A stretch of 56,973 nucleotides of DNA from a gamma proteobacterium L18 (GTDB lineage: Bacteria > Pseudomonadota > Gammaproteobacteria > Pseudomonadales > Pseudomonadaceae): positions 126,802-183,774 of the forward strand of contig KI547176.1 of the NCBI GenBank assembly GCA_000497835.1, given 5' to 3'. Shown one piece after another: positions 40,261 through 50,548 of this stretch (position 1 is the stretch's first letter; the number at the start of each line of letters is the position of its first letter). Position numbers and translations under genes: made by a program. The notes beneath the pieces were generated by a model, which ran no database searches, was not told where the DNA came from, and saw nothing but the letters and a program-made list of their open reading frames with translations.

Positions 40261-42306
40261 TCAGAGTGCGTTGAGCAAGGTGGTAAAGGTGTCTTGGGCC
40301 GTCTTGATGATCTGCGAGGCGGCGGTGTAGTACTGCTGGTACTTGACCAGCGCGGCCGCTTCGTCATCCAGGTTGACGCCCGATACCGAGTCGCGGTTGG
40401 CCTTGGCCGTGGTCAACACCGTGGAGGTGGCGCTGGCGTCGGTGACCGCTTGCGATGCCTGCGCACCCACGCCGGACACCAGCGAGGCGTAGGCGGTGGT
40501 GAAGCTGACGCCGCCGGTGGCCGAGCCGGTGCCGACGGTGGCCGTGGTCTGCAGCCCCAGCAACGCCGTGGCGTTGCGGTTGTCCGAAGAACCGGCGGTG
40601 GTCAGTGCCACGCTGTAGCTGTCGTTGGTGGCCGGGGTGCCGCTGACCGTGGTGGAGAAGGTGAAGCTCATCGGGTTGCCGTCACTGTCGTTCATGACGG
40701 TGCCGGTGCTGTCGAGCATCGGTACGCTGATGCTCAGGTCATTGGATGAGCCCGGCACGATGGTGCCGGTACCGATGTTATTGCCCTTGGCGTCGTAGAC
40801 GGTGTAGCTCTGGGTGCCGCTGGACGCCGCGCCGAACACCAGCTTGACCGGCGCGGAGTTGTCCAGCGCGGTCTGCAGGGTGGACTTGGAGCTGCTGTCA
40901 TAGATGTCCACGGCCGTGGTCAACACCGGCTGGGTGAAGGTAGCAGTGCCCGAGTTGCTGCTGCTGGCCGTACCGGTCAGCGTGCCCGACAACGCCAGGG
41001 TGCTGGAGTCGGTCATGGTGGTGGTGATGGCGCTGGCCGCGTTGCGGGTCGGGGTGACCTTGAAGCTGTCACCGGCGCTGACTGCGTTGCCGCTCAGGGC
41101 CAGGGTAAAACCGTCGATCACTGGCGCCGGGGTGGTGCTCAGGTCATAGCTGCCCATGTTGGTGCCGTCCGAACGCGTCACGCTGTAGGCCGTGGCGCTG
41201 GTGAACGTCACCTGATAGTCGTCATTGGTCAACGTGCCGGTGTCGGCGATGGTCACGTTGAGGTTGCCCGAGCCTGCGCTGTTGTTGGACGAGGCCAGGC
41301 TGCGCTGGCTGATGGCCGTGGCGCTGTTGATGCTGGAGAACAGGTTGGAACCCAGGTCGCCGTTGCTGTCCAGGCCCTGCCCCAACTGGGTGTTGATGCT
41401 GTCGGAGACGGTCAGGGCGATCTGGCCCAGGCTATTCTGCGCCGGCACCAGCACGTCGCTGCGATAGCGCAGCAGGCCGCCGATGGAGCCACCGGTGACC
41501 ACCGAGGTCACGTCGGTGCTGTAGTTGCCGTAGTTGACGCTCAGGGCATACTGGGATTTGTCGGTGGTGCTGGGCGCCGCCGTCAGGGTGTTGGCGGTGT
41601 TGCCGCTGACCAGTGCCTGGCCGGTGCCCAGGTACACATCGTAGCCGCCGTTGCTGTTGGTCTGAACGGTCACGCCGACCAGTTCGTTGAGCGAACGCAC
41701 GGCTTCGTTGCGCGCATCCAGCAGGCTGTTGGGGGTGTTGCCGGAGGCCGACGCCGTGGTGATCTGCTGGTTGAGCGAGGCGATCTGCTTGGTGATGTCG
41801 TTCACCTGGCCAGCCAAGGTGCTCAACTGCGAGTTGATGCCTTCGTTCTGCGAGGTGATCTGCGACGAAATCGAGTTGAAACGGTTGCTCAGGGTCTGCG
41901 CGGCGGTCACCAGCAACTGGCGCGACGAGGTGTCGCTGGGGTTGCTGGACGCGGTTTGCAGCGCCGAGAAGAAGCTGGTCAGGGTCGAGCTGATGCCGGT
42001 GGCGCTGTCGGACAGCAGGCTGTCCAGGCTGGCGACGTTGTCGCTGTAGGTCGCGGCATCGGCGCTCAGGGCCGTGGTGGTCTGCAGTTGCGAGTCCATG
42101 TAGCTGTTGTAGATGCGGCGCACGTCGGAAATCGTGGTACCGGTGCCGACAAAGCCCACGCCCACGTTCTGCATGGCAGACGACACGGACAGGGCCGACT
42201 CTCGCGAATAGCCAGCCGTCGAGACGTTGGTGATGTTGTTACTGGTGACCGTCAAAGCCGTCTGGCTGGCGTTAAGCCCGGAAAGCCCGATTGAAATCAG
42301 TGACAT
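40261..42306 (-). CDS. flgK: FlgK, hook-filament junction protein 1 (HAP1)
   Basis: 681 residues with the HAP1 N-terminus (IGLSGLNASQTALTVTSNNI, NVSTAGYSRE) and C-terminus (VNLDDEAAALVKYQQYYTAA, then TAQDTFTTLLNAL). A Ser/Thr-rich variable region fills the middle. It follows flgJ by 11 bases. AAGG precedes the ATG. Confidence 0.96.
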   Translation of the reverse strand: MSLISIGLSGLNASQTALTVTSNNITNVSTAGYSRESALSVSSAMQNVGVGFVGTGTTISDVRRIYNSYMDSQLQTTTALSADAATYSDNVASLDSLLSDSATGISSTLTSFFSALQTASSNPSDTSSRQLLVTAAQTLSNRFNSISSQITSQNEGINSQLSTLAGQVNDITKQIASLNQQITTASASGNTPNSLLDARNEAVRSLNELVGVTVQTNSNGGYDVYLGTGQALVSGNTANTLTAAPSTTDKSQYALSVNYGNYSTDVTSVVTGGSIGGLLRYRSDVLVPAQNSLGQIALTVSDSINTQLGQGLDSNGDLGSNLFSSINSATAISQRSLASSNNSAGSGNLNVTIADTGTLTNDDYQVTFTSATAYSVTRSDGTNMGSYDLSTTPAPVIDGFTLALSGNAVSAGDSFKVTPTRNAASAITTTMTDSSTLALSGTLTGTASSSNSGTATFTQPVLTTAVDIYDSSSKSTLQTALDNSAPVKLVFGAASSGTQSYTVYDAKGNNIGTGTIVPGSSNDLSISVPMLDSTGTVMNDSDGNPMSFTFSTTVSGTPATNDSYSVALTTAGSSDNRNATALLGLQTTATVGTGSATGGVSFTTAYASLVSGVGAQASQAVTDASATSTVLTTAKANRDSVSGVNLDDEAAALVKYQQYYTAASQIIKTAQDTFTTLLNAL

Positions 42307-42317
42307 GATTCAAAACC

Positions 42318-43586
42318 TTATAAATGGGTGGAGGCACTGCCCAGCGCGTAGTTCTGGTAGCCCTTCATCTGCCTGGCTATCTGCGAAATCTTGCTGGCGT
42401 AGTCCGGGTCAGTGGCGTACCCGGCCTTCTGCAACTCTTTTACAAACTGTTCTGGGTTATCGGCCGACTTCACCACAGCTTGATAGCGATCGTTGTTCTG
42501 CAACAGGCTGACCAGATCGTGGAAGCTGTCGGCGTAGGAATCGTAGGAACGGAACTGCGCCGTCTCCTTGACCATCTTGCCGTTGCGGAACTCGCTGGTG
42601 ATGGCGCGTGCCTGATCACCCTGCCAATTGCCGCTGGCCTTGATGCCGAACAGGTTGTGGCTGCTCTTGCCGCTTTCGTCGCGCATGACCGAGCGGCCCC
42701 AGCCGGTTTCCAGTGCCGCCTGGGCCACCAGCACGCTGGGGTCCACGCCAATGCGCGCAGCCGCGTCCTTGGCCAGGGGCATCATGGTGGCGACAAAATC
42801 GTCGGCCGTGCTGAAGGCTTTCTTGGCCGGCGCCAGCGGTGGCTGGGCCACGCTGCGACCGATGATGCGAATGTCGCCGCTGGCGATGGCCGCCTGGGCC
42901 GATTGCCATTCGCCGCCGGTGTCGTTGCTGTCGTCGGCGTCGGTGGCGGCGGTTTGTGCAGCGCTTGGCGCGACATTGACCTTGATGCCGTTGCGCGCCA
43001 GCGCCTGGGTGGCCGCGGCCGTGCCATCGGTGCTGGCCGCCGTGGACGGCACGATGCCGGCCATGATGCGATCAGCCAGTTTGCTGGGCAGCGACAGGCG
43101 GCGCTGGTTGAGCATCGCCACGTCGTTGCTGTGGGTACCGCTGGCGGCGCTGTTCAACAAGTGCTTGATGTCGGCGGCGGTGTTACGCCCGCCATTGAGC
43201 GTGGACAGCGCCGGGGCGTTGTGTGCGAACGGGTTCTCGCCGGTGTGCTCGACGCCCTTGTTCTTGGACAGCTGGCGCATCAGCACGTCCTGCAGGCCGA
43301 TGCCGTTGCCCTGCTTGGACAGGGTCACGGCCAGCTGCTGGTCGTACATGGACTGATATTGCTTGGTGGTCTCGGTGTTCATCGGGTTGTCCTTGCCCAA
43401 CACATCGTTGGCCGAACGCATCGACTTGAGCATTTCACCGACGAACAGCGACTCGAACTCCTGCGCCACCTTCTTGAGGTTGGCGTCACTGTCCTTGTCA
43501 CCGGTCTTCAGCGCATTCAGGCGATTGAGGTCCGTGTAGGCCCCGGAATCGGCCGGGGCGCTGACGCCACCTTTAGGCATATCCAT
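42318..43586 (-). CDS. flgJ: FlgJ, rod cap and peptidoglycan hydrolase
   Basis: FlgJ cuts a hole in the murein for the rod and caps the growing rod. The 422 residues have two parts: an N-terminal rod-binding domain (about 35-110; VAQEFESLFVGEMLKSMRSA, QYQSMYDQQLA) and a C-terminal glucosaminidase domain (about 265-415) with the catalytic glutamate in VAQAALETGWG. A long Ala/Thr linker separates them. GAGGTAG before the ATG at 43586 supports the first Met over Met3. Confidence 0.95.
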   Translation of the reverse strand: MDMPKGGVSAPADSGAYTDLNRLNALKTGDKDSDANLKKVAQEFESLFVGEMLKSMRSANDVLGKDNPMNTETTKQYQSMYDQQLAVTLSKQGNGIGLQDVLMRQLSKNKGVEHTGENPFAHNAPALSTLNGGRNTAADIKHLLNSAASGTHSNDVAMLNQRRLSLPSKLADRIMAGIVPSTAASTDGTAAATQALARNGIKVNVAPSAAQTAATDADDSNDTGGEWQSAQAAIASGDIRIIGRSVAQPPLAPAKKAFSTADDFVATMMPLAKDAAARIGVDPSVLVAQAALETGWGRSVMRDESGKSSHNLFGIKASGNWQGDQARAITSEFRNGKMVKETAQFRSYDSYADSFHDLVSLLQNNDRYQAVVKSADNPEQFVKELQKAGYATDPDYASKISQIARQMKGYQNYALGSASTHL

Positions 43587-43597
43587 GGTCCGCTACC

Positions 43598-44719
43598 TCA
43601 AATCACGATCAGGTCGGCTTGCAAGGCGCCGGCCTGTTTCAAGGCTTCGAGGATAGCCATCAGGTCGCTGGGGGCTGCGCCCACCTGGTTGACGGCGCGG
43701 ACGATCTCGTCAAGCGTGGTGCCAGGGCCGAACTTGAACATCGGCTTGGCTTCCTGCTGGGCGTTGATCTTGGAGCGCGGTACCACGGCGGTCTGGCCGT
43801 TGGACAGCGGGCCCGGCTGGCTGACGATCGGGTCTTCAGTAATGGTCACGGTCAGGCTGCCGTGGGTCACGGCGGCGGGCGAGACTTTCACGTTCTGGCC
43901 GATGACGATGGTGCCGGTACGCGAGTTGATGATGACCTTGGCCGCAGCGGCGCCCGGGTCCACTTCCAGGTTTTCCAGCACCGAGATGTAGTCCACGCGC
44001 TGGCTGGGATCGATGGGCGCGGTGACGCGCACCGAGCCGCCGTCGATGGCCTGGGCCACGCCTGGGCCGAGCATGTTGTTGATCTTGTCGACGATGTGCT
44101 TGGCGGTGGTGAAGTCGGAACGGTTGAGGTTCAGCGTCAGGCTGTTGCCCTGGTTGAAGCCGCTTGGCACCGAACGCTCCACCGAGGCACCGCCAGGGAT
44201 GCGACCGGCCGACGGTACGTTGACGGTGATCTTGGAGCCGTCCTTGCCTTCGGCGTCGAAGCCGCCCACCACCAGGTTACCCTGGGCGATGGCGTAGACG
44301 TTGCCGTCGATACCCTTGAGCGGGGTCATCAGCAGGCTGCCGCCACGCAGGCTCTTGGAGTTACCGATGGACGACACGGTGACGTCGATGGTTTGCCCAG
44401 GCTTGGCGAACGGTGGCAGGTCGGCATGAATGGACACCGCCGCGACGTTTTTCAGCTGCGTGGTGCCTGTGCCGGTGGGCACCTTGATGCCGAACTGCGC
44501 CAGCATGTTGTTGAAGGTCTGCAGGGTGAACGGGGTCTGGGTGGTCTGGTCACCCGTGCCGTCCAGGCCCACTACCAGGCCGTAGCCGATCAACTGGTTG
44601 GCACGCACGCCGGAAATGCTCGCGATGTCCTTCAGGCGCTCGGCCTGGGCGGCAGTCGCCGTTACCAGGGCCGAGGCAGCCAGCAGGGTCACGGCCATCA
44701 GGTGCTTGAATTTACGCAT
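43598..44719 (-). CDS. flgI: FlgI, P-ring protein
   Basis: Periplasmic P-ring subunit, 373 residues from the ATG at 44719. A signal peptide precedes AQAERLKDIAS, with cleavage likely after AQA. Family marks: NQLIGYGLVVGLDGTGDQT and RSDFTTAKHIVDKIN. A GTG four codons upstream (44731), abutting the flgH stop, is an alternative start, but it leaves a poorer ribosome site. Confidence 0.94.
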   Translation of the reverse strand: MRKFKHLMAVTLLAASALVTATAAQAERLKDIASISGVRANQLIGYGLVVGLDGTGDQTTQTPFTLQTFNNMLAQFGIKVPTGTGTTQLKNVAAVSIHADLPPFAKPGQTIDVTVSSIGNSKSLRGGSLLMTPLKGIDGNVYAIAQGNLVVGGFDAEGKDGSKITVNVPSAGRIPGGASVERSVPSGFNQGNSLTLNLNRSDFTTAKHIVDKINNMLGPGVAQAIDGGSVRVTAPIDPSQRVDYISVLENLEVDPGAAAAKVIINSRTGTIVIGQNVKVSPAAVTHGSLTVTITEDPIVSQPGPLSNGQTAVVPRSKINAQQEAKPMFKFGPGTTLDEIVRAVNQVGAAPSDLMAILEALKQAGALQADLIVI

Positions 44720-44731
44720 GGTCGTGGACAC

Positions 44732-45427
44732 CTAGAAAGGCCAGTAAGGGCTCATGAAGAAACGGTCAAGCCAACCGGTCTGGTTGGACTCGGCGAACGC
44801 GCCGGTGCCCGAATAGGTAATGCGCGCATCGGCGACGCGGGTCGACGACACGGTGTTGTCAGTGGCGATGTCGTCGGCACGGATCAGGCCTGCTATACGC
44901 ACCAGCTCTTCACCGGTGTTGAGCGTCAGCCACTTCTCGCCACGCACCGAGAGGATGCCGTTGGGCAGCACGTCGGCCACGGTCACGGTGATCGAACCGG
45001 TCAGGCTGTTGGCCTGGTCGGCCTTGGCCGTGCCATCGGTGGCGCGGGTACCGGTGTAACCGGCGTCCAGACTCAGCTTGCCGCCGGTCAGCGGGTTGGT
45101 GGTGGACGCGCCACCGCCAAACAGCGAGGTCAGGCCCAGGGAGGTGCTGGAGTCCTTGGTCAGCTTGGAGTCGGCGCTTTTGCTGGCTGCGGTTTTCTCG
45201 GCCAGGGTCACGGTGATGATGTCACCCACACGGAACGCCTTGCGGTCGGTGTACAGGTTCTGGTCGAAACCGGACTGGTAAATCGAGCCGTTGTTGGACG
45301 CCGCCGGCAGCGGGGTGCGCGGCAGCACCGGCGCGTAGTACGGGTCATTGGGCTTGGGTGGCGGTGACATGCAACCCGACAACAAAGCGATCCCACTCAA
45401 GGCAAGAACACTGGACAAACGACTCAT
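44732..45427 (-). CDS. flgH: FlgH, L-ring lipoprotein
   Basis: Outer-membrane L-ring subunit, 231 residues. The lipobox LLSGC ends at Cys19, the lipidation site. Later marks include GDIITVTLAEKTAASKSADS and GEKWLTLNTGEELVRIAGLI. It ends where flgI begins and starts 49 bases after flgG. Confidence 0.95.
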   Translation of the reverse strand: MSRLSSVLALSGIALLSGCMSPPPKPNDPYYAPVLPRTPLPAASNNGSIYQSGFDQNLYTDRKAFRVGDIITVTLAEKTAASKSADSKLTKDSSTSLGLTSLFGGGASTTNPLTGGKLSLDAGYTGTRATDGTAKADQANSLTGSITVTVADVLPNGILSVRGEKWLTLNTGEELVRIAGLIRADDIATDNTVSSTRVADARITYSGTGAFAESNQTGWLDRFFMSPYWPF

Positions 45428-45476
45428 GACACTGACCTCACGGTGTTGCTGGCGCCGGCGGCGCCGTGTGGCTGAA

Positions 45477-46262
<786 letters not shown>

Positions 46263-46311
46263 TCTGTTCTCCTATGTGCGCGCCTGTTTTTCGCCGCGCC
46301 CCAGTCATTTA

Positions 46312-47052
46312 TCAGGTGTTCTGCAAGACCCGCGCCATGGACTCATCGTCCTCTTTGGCGGTGGTCATCATCTTGATGTGCAGCTCGAATTGCTTGGACA
46401 GGGCCAGCACCGAGGTCATCTCTTCCACGGCGTTGACGTTGCTGGCCTGCAGGAAGCCGGAGGTGACGCTGGAGGTGGCATCGGCCGCGGCCGGTTGGCC
46501 ATCCTTGGTGTGCAGCAGGCCGTCGGTGCCCTTGACCAGGTTGCGCGGGTCGGGCTTGACCAGCTTGATGCGGTCCACTTGCGCCATCACTTCCGGGCCC
46601 TGGCCCATGGAGCGGACGCTGATGGTGCCGTCGCTGCCCACTTCGATCTGCTGCTCGGGCGGCACGGCAATCGGACCACCGTTGCCCATGACCGGCAAAC
46701 CATTGCCGTCGCGCAGCACGCCCAGGGCGTCGACGTTCATGCTGGCCATGCGCACATAACCTTCGCTGCCGTCGGGCGATTGCACGGCGATGTAGCTGTC
46801 GCCGTCGGCGGCCACGTCCAGGTCACGACCGGTTGCCACCATGGCACCCGGGGTGAAATCGGTGCCGGGGTTTTCGGTCATGGCATAGGCGCGCGAGGCG
46901 TAGACGTCGCCAAATACCGGCATCGAGCGGGCCTGCTCCAGGTCACGCTGGAAACCGTTGGTGGAAACGTTGGCCAGGTTGTTGGCGTGCGCCTTCATCG
47001 CCAATGAGTTCTGATTGGCGCCGCTGGTTGCCACGTAAAGCATTTTGTCCAA
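46312..47052 (-). CDS. flgF: FlgF, proximal rod protein
   Basis: 246 residues. Start is TTG at 47052 (MDKMLYVATSGA): GGGAGA stands 7 bases before it, and the resulting N-terminus matches the MDxxxYxA pattern of the family. The first ATG, three codons on, is too far from the ribosome site. Rod signatures NNLANVSTNGF and NVNAVEEMTSVLALSKQFEL. First gene of flgFGHIJKL, with a sigma-54 promoter about 55 bases upstream. Confidence 0.94.
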   Translation of the reverse strand: MDKMLYVATSGANQNSLAMKAHANNLANVSTNGFQRDLEQARSMPVFGDVYASRAYAMTENPGTDFTPGAMVATGRDLDVAADGDSYIAVQSPDGSEGYVRMASMNVDALGVLRDGNGLPVMGNGGPIAVPPEQQIEVGSDGTISVRSMGQGPEVMAQVDRIKLVKPDPRNLVKGTDGLLHTKDGQPAAADATSSVTSGFLQASNVNAVEEMTSVLALSKQFELHIKMMTTAKEDDESMARVLQNT

Positions 47053-47107
47053 GGTATGTCTCCCATGACGGGCGAATGCCGCCGACCACTGTTCTGACAG
47101 GGATATA

Positions 47108-47122
47108 GCAACAAGCGGGCCA
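47108..47122 (-). promoter_or_regulatory. Sigma-54 promoter of flgFGHIJKL
   Basis: Minus-strand TGGCCCG-N4-TTGC with correct spacing; one change from consensus, the same as in the fliK promoter. Predicted start near 47095. Confidence 0.75.
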
Positions 47123-47228
47123 AGGTTGAAAAAGGCTTTGTGTAGCCGGTGTTACAGGGCAATGGCGGGGTTTGCGCCCTGCCCCGCCGCCGGGCCGAGA
47201 CGGAAAAACGGCGCGTGGCTGCCGGTTG

Positions 47229-47247
47229 GCGGCAATGGGCGCCAGAA
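47229..47247 (-). promoter_or_regulatory. Candidate activator site upstream of the flgF promoter
   Basis: GCGGCAATGGGCGCCAGAAA on the plus strand, about 107-125 bases upstream of the -24 element. A near-identical GCGGCAATGGGCG lies about 95 bases upstream of the flgB promoter, in the same orientation. Candidate binding site for FleR or FleQ; inference from shared sequence and position. Confidence 0.35.
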
Positions 47248-47374
47248 AACTGGAAACGCCCGGCCGCTCACCCTGTAGCAGCGGCCGCAGGCCGCGTCAT
47301 TGACGCCGCAACTTCGCTTGAGACACCGAGACGCATGCGACGCCGCCTTCGGCAGCTACAAAGTCAGGGTACAC

Positions 47375-47445
47375 ACTGTGGGGGCAAAGCTTGCTCGCGA
47401 GGGGCCCTCACTGACGCCATCGCGAGCAAGCTTTGCTCCCACAGT
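47375..47445. repeat. REPIN between flgE and flgF
   Basis: Arms 47375-47400 and 47420-47445 (ACTGTGGGGGCAAAGCTTGC, extended by TCGCGA) pair with one mismatch around a 19-base loop. It sits in the 485-base gap 47053-47537, which also holds the flgF promoter, the candidate activator site, a CTGTAGCAG repeat end at 47274 and the flgE terminator; I see no gene. Confidence 0.8.
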
Positions 47446-47487
47446 GGTGACCTCCACAAGACAGTTGCTGCTACGGGCGTGCAGGCA

Positions 47488-47518
47488 CAAAAAAACCCGG
47501 GCTTTTGGCCCGGGCTTT
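47488..47518 (-). terminator. Intrinsic terminator of flgBCDE
   Basis: Minus-strand stem AAGCCCGGGC/GCCCGGGTT followed by TTTTTTT, 20 bases past the flgE stop. Ends the flgBCDE transcript and separates it from flgF. Confidence 0.9.
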
Positions 47519-47537
47519 GTAGTGCTGCCGACAACTA

Positions 47538-48845
47538 TCAAGTCATCTGGATAGTGGTCTGCATGATGGTGCTTTCGGTGGAGATGGTCTTGGCGTTGGC
47601 CTGGTAGTTGGACTGCGCCTTGATCAGGTTCACCAGTTCGGCAGTCAGGTCGACGTTGGAGTCTTCCAGCGAGGAGGCGGTCAACGAGCCCATGGTGCCG
47701 CTGCTTGGCGTACCAATTACCGGCACGCCCGAGGCGTAGGTTTCACGCCAGTCGGTACCACCGGCCGGGCTCAGGCCCTGCACGTTGGCGAAGTTGGCCA
47801 GGGCCACCTGGCCGATGATGTTGGTCTTGCCGTTGGTGAAGGTGGCGGTCAGCTGACCGGTGTCGCTCACCGACAGGGCCGACAGCTCGCCAGTGGCGTA
47901 GCCGTCCTGATCCTTGGCAGTGGTGGCCGAGGTGGCGTTGTACTGGGTCAGGTTGGACATGTCCAGGGTGATGTTCGCCGTGGCGGAAGCACCGTTGGAA
48001 GCGTAGGTACCATCGCTCTGCTCGGCGGCTGGCACCCAGCCGGCCAGGCTGAAGGTGCCGTCGGCATTAACTTCCAGACCACCGGTCACGGCGCCGGCGG
48101 TGTAGCTGTACGAGCCGTCGGAGTTGAAGGTAATCGGGTTGGCCAGCGGCGTGGTGGACGTCGGGTCAGTCGGGTTCACGCCGTCGATGGTGGTGTACAT
48201 GGTCCAGCTGTTGGACGTGTCATCCTTCACGAAGTACTGGTTCAGCTGGTGGGCGTTGCCCTGGCTGTCGTACACGTCGGTGTTGAAGGTGTAGTTGTAG
48301 CTGCTGGTGTTGCTGGCGCTGAACGGGGTGACGGTCGGGGCGGTCGCGCTGGAGTTCAGGTTGACGGTTTCCGAGATCTGGGTAGTCGCCTTGGGCGCCA
48401 GGTTCGAGGTGTCGATGGCCAGGTTCGACAGCACGCCGGAGGTCAGCTTGCCGGTGGAGTCGGTGGTGTAGCCCTGCAGGTTGTTGCCGCTGGCGTCGAC
48501 GATGTTGCCCGACTTGTCGCTGTAGAAGGCACCGGCACGGGTGTACAGCTTGGCGCCGTTGTCGCTCAGCACGAAGAAGCCGTTGCCGTTGATGGCCATG
48601 TCCAGGCTGTTGCCGGTGGACTCGATGTTGCCCTGGGTGAACTGCTGCGACACGGCTGCCGTGGTCACGCCGCTACCCACGGTGGTCTTGCCCGAAGTGC
48701 CACGGATGGATTGGGCGTACTGGTCGGCGAATTCGGCGCGCGACGATTTGAAACCGGTGGTGGCGACGTTGGCGATGTTGTTGCCGGTGACGTCCAGTGC
48801 TTTGTTGGCTGCTGCCAGGCCACTGAGGCCTACGTTGAAAGACAT
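47538..48845 (-). CDS. flgE: FlgE, hook protein
   Basis: 435 residues. N-terminal rod/hook signature ALDVTGNNIANVATTGFKSS and C-terminal VDLTAELVNLIKAQSNYQAN flank a Ser/Thr-rich central part. Last gene of flgBCDE, 27 bases after flgD, with a strong terminator downstream. Confidence 0.96.
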   Translation of the reverse strand: MSFNVGLSGLAAANKALDVTGNNIANVATTGFKSSRAEFADQYAQSIRGTSGKTTVGSGVTTAAVSQQFTQGNIESTGNSLDMAINGNGFFVLSDNGAKLYTRAGAFYSDKSGNIVDASGNNLQGYTTDSTGKLTSGVLSNLAIDTSNLAPKATTQISETVNLNSSATAPTVTPFSASNTSSYNYTFNTDVYDSQGNAHQLNQYFVKDDTSNSWTMYTTIDGVNPTDPTSTTPLANPITFNSDGSYSYTAGAVTGGLEVNADGTFSLAGWVPAAEQSDGTYASNGASATANITLDMSNLTQYNATSATTAKDQDGYATGELSALSVSDTGQLTATFTNGKTNIIGQVALANFANVQGLSPAGGTDWRETYASGVPVIGTPSSGTMGSLTASSLEDSNVDLTAELVNLIKAQSNYQANAKTISTESTIMQTTIQMT

Positions 48846-48872
48846 ACGTTCACTCCTGCGCCGTAGCCGGCA

Positions 48873-49574
48873 TTAAATTCCGATGGTTTGGACAGAGGAC
48901 AGGCCAACACTGGTGCCAGTCGCAAGGTTGAGGGTCATCTCGCCGCCGCTGGTGGTGGCCATGGTGACGCTGTTTACCGTGTTGGGCAGGTTGGTGGTCA
49001 TCACGGTCGAGGTGTCGTTGATGGTCGCGACTGCCTTGAAGGTGTAGGTGCCCGAGTCAACGGTATTGCCGTCGCCGTCCTTGCCATCCCAGGTAAAGCT
49101 GTAGGTGCCGGCCGACTGGGTACCCATGTCCAGGGTACGCACCAGGGTGCCGTCACTGCTGTAGACGCCGATGGTGTTGCTGGTGCTGGAGTCGGTCAGG
49201 TTCACCGAGCCGGTCAGGCCCTTGCTGGTGTCGACGTCGGCGGTGGTGCCGGTGACGGTCACCGAGTGGCCGACCAGCGAGGACGCTTGCAGGGCCTGGG
49301 ACGACTGGTACGAGGTGAGGATGGTGCTCACCGAGTCGTTGAGGCTCTGCATGCTTTCCAGGCTGCTGAACTGCGCCAGCTGGGAAACGAAAGCGGTGTT
49401 GTCCTGCGGGTCCAGGGGGTTCTGGTTCTGCATCTGCGTCACCAGCAGTTGCAGGAACGCGTCCTTGCCCAGGGCGCTGCCAGCGGTACCGGTGGAACTG
49501 TCAGTGGTACTGGTGGTTTTTTGCAGCGCTGTCAGGACGGATGAGGCCGAAGTGCTGTCGGTAGTTGTAGTCAT
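48873..49574 (-). CDS. flgD: FlgD, hook cap/scaffold protein
   Basis: 233 residues. N-terminal pattern GKDAFLQLLVTQMQNQNPLD is diagnostic of FlgD, followed by an Ig-like region with FTWDGKDGDGNTVDSGTYTF, the FlgD tudor/FnIII part. FlgD caps the growing hook and leaves on its completion. Confidence 0.96.
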   Translation of the reverse strand: MTTTTDSTSASSVLTALQKTTSTTDSSTGTAGSALGKDAFLQLLVTQMQNQNPLDPQDNTAFVSQLAQFSSLESMQSLNDSVSTILTSYQSSQALQASSLVGHSVTVTGTTADVDTSKGLTGSVNLTDSSTSNTIGVYSSDGTLVRTLDMGTQSAGTYSFTWDGKDGDGNTVDSGTYTFKAVATINDTSTVMTTNLPNTVNSVTMATTSGGEMTLNLATGTSVGLSSVQTIGI

Positions 49575-49589
49575 GCTGGTTCGCCCCTA

Positions 49590-50036
49590 TCACTGACCCA
49601 GGGTCAGGACTTTCTGCATCATGGTTTTCGCGGTATTCATGATGTCCGCGTTGGTCTGAAACGAACGGCTGGCGGAGATCATGTCGGCCATCTCCTCCAC
49701 CACGTTGACGTTCGGGTAGTACACGTAACCGTCCTTGTTGGCGGCCGGGTTCTTGGGTTCGTAGCGAGCTTCCAGATTGCTCTGGTCCTCGACCACGCCC
49801 GACACCTGCACGCCGCTGCCGGCGGCATCCTGGTCCTGGAACAGCGAACCGCTGTCGCCGGTGGACTGGGTCTGGTCGAACACGGTGGCAAATACCGGGT
49901 GCCGTGCGCGGTAGGTCTGGTCGATGCTCGACGAGACGGTCTCGGCGTTGGCGATGTTACTGGCGACGGTGTTCAGGCGAGTGGTCTGGGCACTCATGCC
50001 GGTACCGGCAATGTTGAAAACGCTGGCTAGAGACAT
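49590..50036 (-). CDS. flgC: FlgC, proximal rod protein
   Basis: 148 residues with the rod signature RLNTVASNIANAETVSS and the C-terminal NVVEEMADMISASRSFQTN. 3 bases after flgB, 15 bases before flgD. Confidence 0.96.
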   Translation of the reverse strand: MSLASVFNIAGTGMSAQTTRLNTVASNIANAETVSSSIDQTYRARHPVFATVFDQTQSTGDSGSLFQDQDAAGSGVQVSGVVEDQSNLEARYEPKNPAANKDGYVYYPNVNVVEEMADMISASRSFQTNADIMNTAKTMMQKVLTLGQ

Positions 50037-50039
50037 GAA

Positions 50040-50447
50040 TTACTCTCCACGGATGGCTGACACCAGCCCTTTGAATTTGGCGTTGAGCAGCGTGAAGCTG
50101 GCCTGGAAGTTCACCGAGTTCTCCGCGTAGTTGGCTTGTTCCACCTGGGCGTCGACGGTGTTCTGGTCCAGCGACGGCTGGCTGGGGGTGCGGTACAGCA
50201 ATTGCTGGTCACCCATGCTCAGGCCTTCGGCTTCGATGTGCTTGCTGTTGGTCCGCTCAAGTTCAAAGGTGCCGTTCTGACGCTTGTCGCCCTCGGCTTG
50301 CAGCACGGCGGCAAAGTCCAGGTCACGCGCCTTGTAGTTAGGCGTGTCGGCGTTGGCCAGGTTGTTGGCCAGCACTTCAGCGCGCTGGGCGCGGAACGCC
50401 AGTGCCTGTTCGTGAATACCCAGCGCTTTGTCGAAACTGATGCTCAT
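50040..50447 (-). CDS. flgB: FlgB, proximal rod protein
   Basis: 135 residues from the ATG at 50447. Signature RAEVLANNLANADTPNYKAR near the start. The frame is open to 50702, but that extension covers the sigma-54 promoter and the repeat region and looks non-coding; AAGG precedes the chosen ATG. First gene of flgBCDE. Confidence 0.95.
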   Translation of the reverse strand: MSISFDKALGIHEQALAFRAQRAEVLANNLANADTPNYKARDLDFAAVLQAEGDKRQNGTFELERTNSKHIEAEGLSMGDQQLLYRTPSQPSLDQNTVDAQVEQANYAENSVNFQASFTLLNAKFKGLVSAIRGE

Positions 50448-50495
50448 GTTGGAAACCTTTAAACGGCGGACCGGATGTTGGTGACAGGAGAGATA

Positions 50496-50510
50496 GCAAG
50501 GGCCGTGCCA
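50496..50510 (-). promoter_or_regulatory. Sigma-54 promoter of flgBCDE
   Basis: Minus-strand TGGCACG-GCCC-TTGC, an exact match to the consensus, followed by T. Predicted start near 50483, 36 bases before the flgB ATG. Confidence 0.92.
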
Positions 50511-50548
50511 AATTGCGAGGCGCCCGTTTTTGCTGGGGTTGGCCGAAT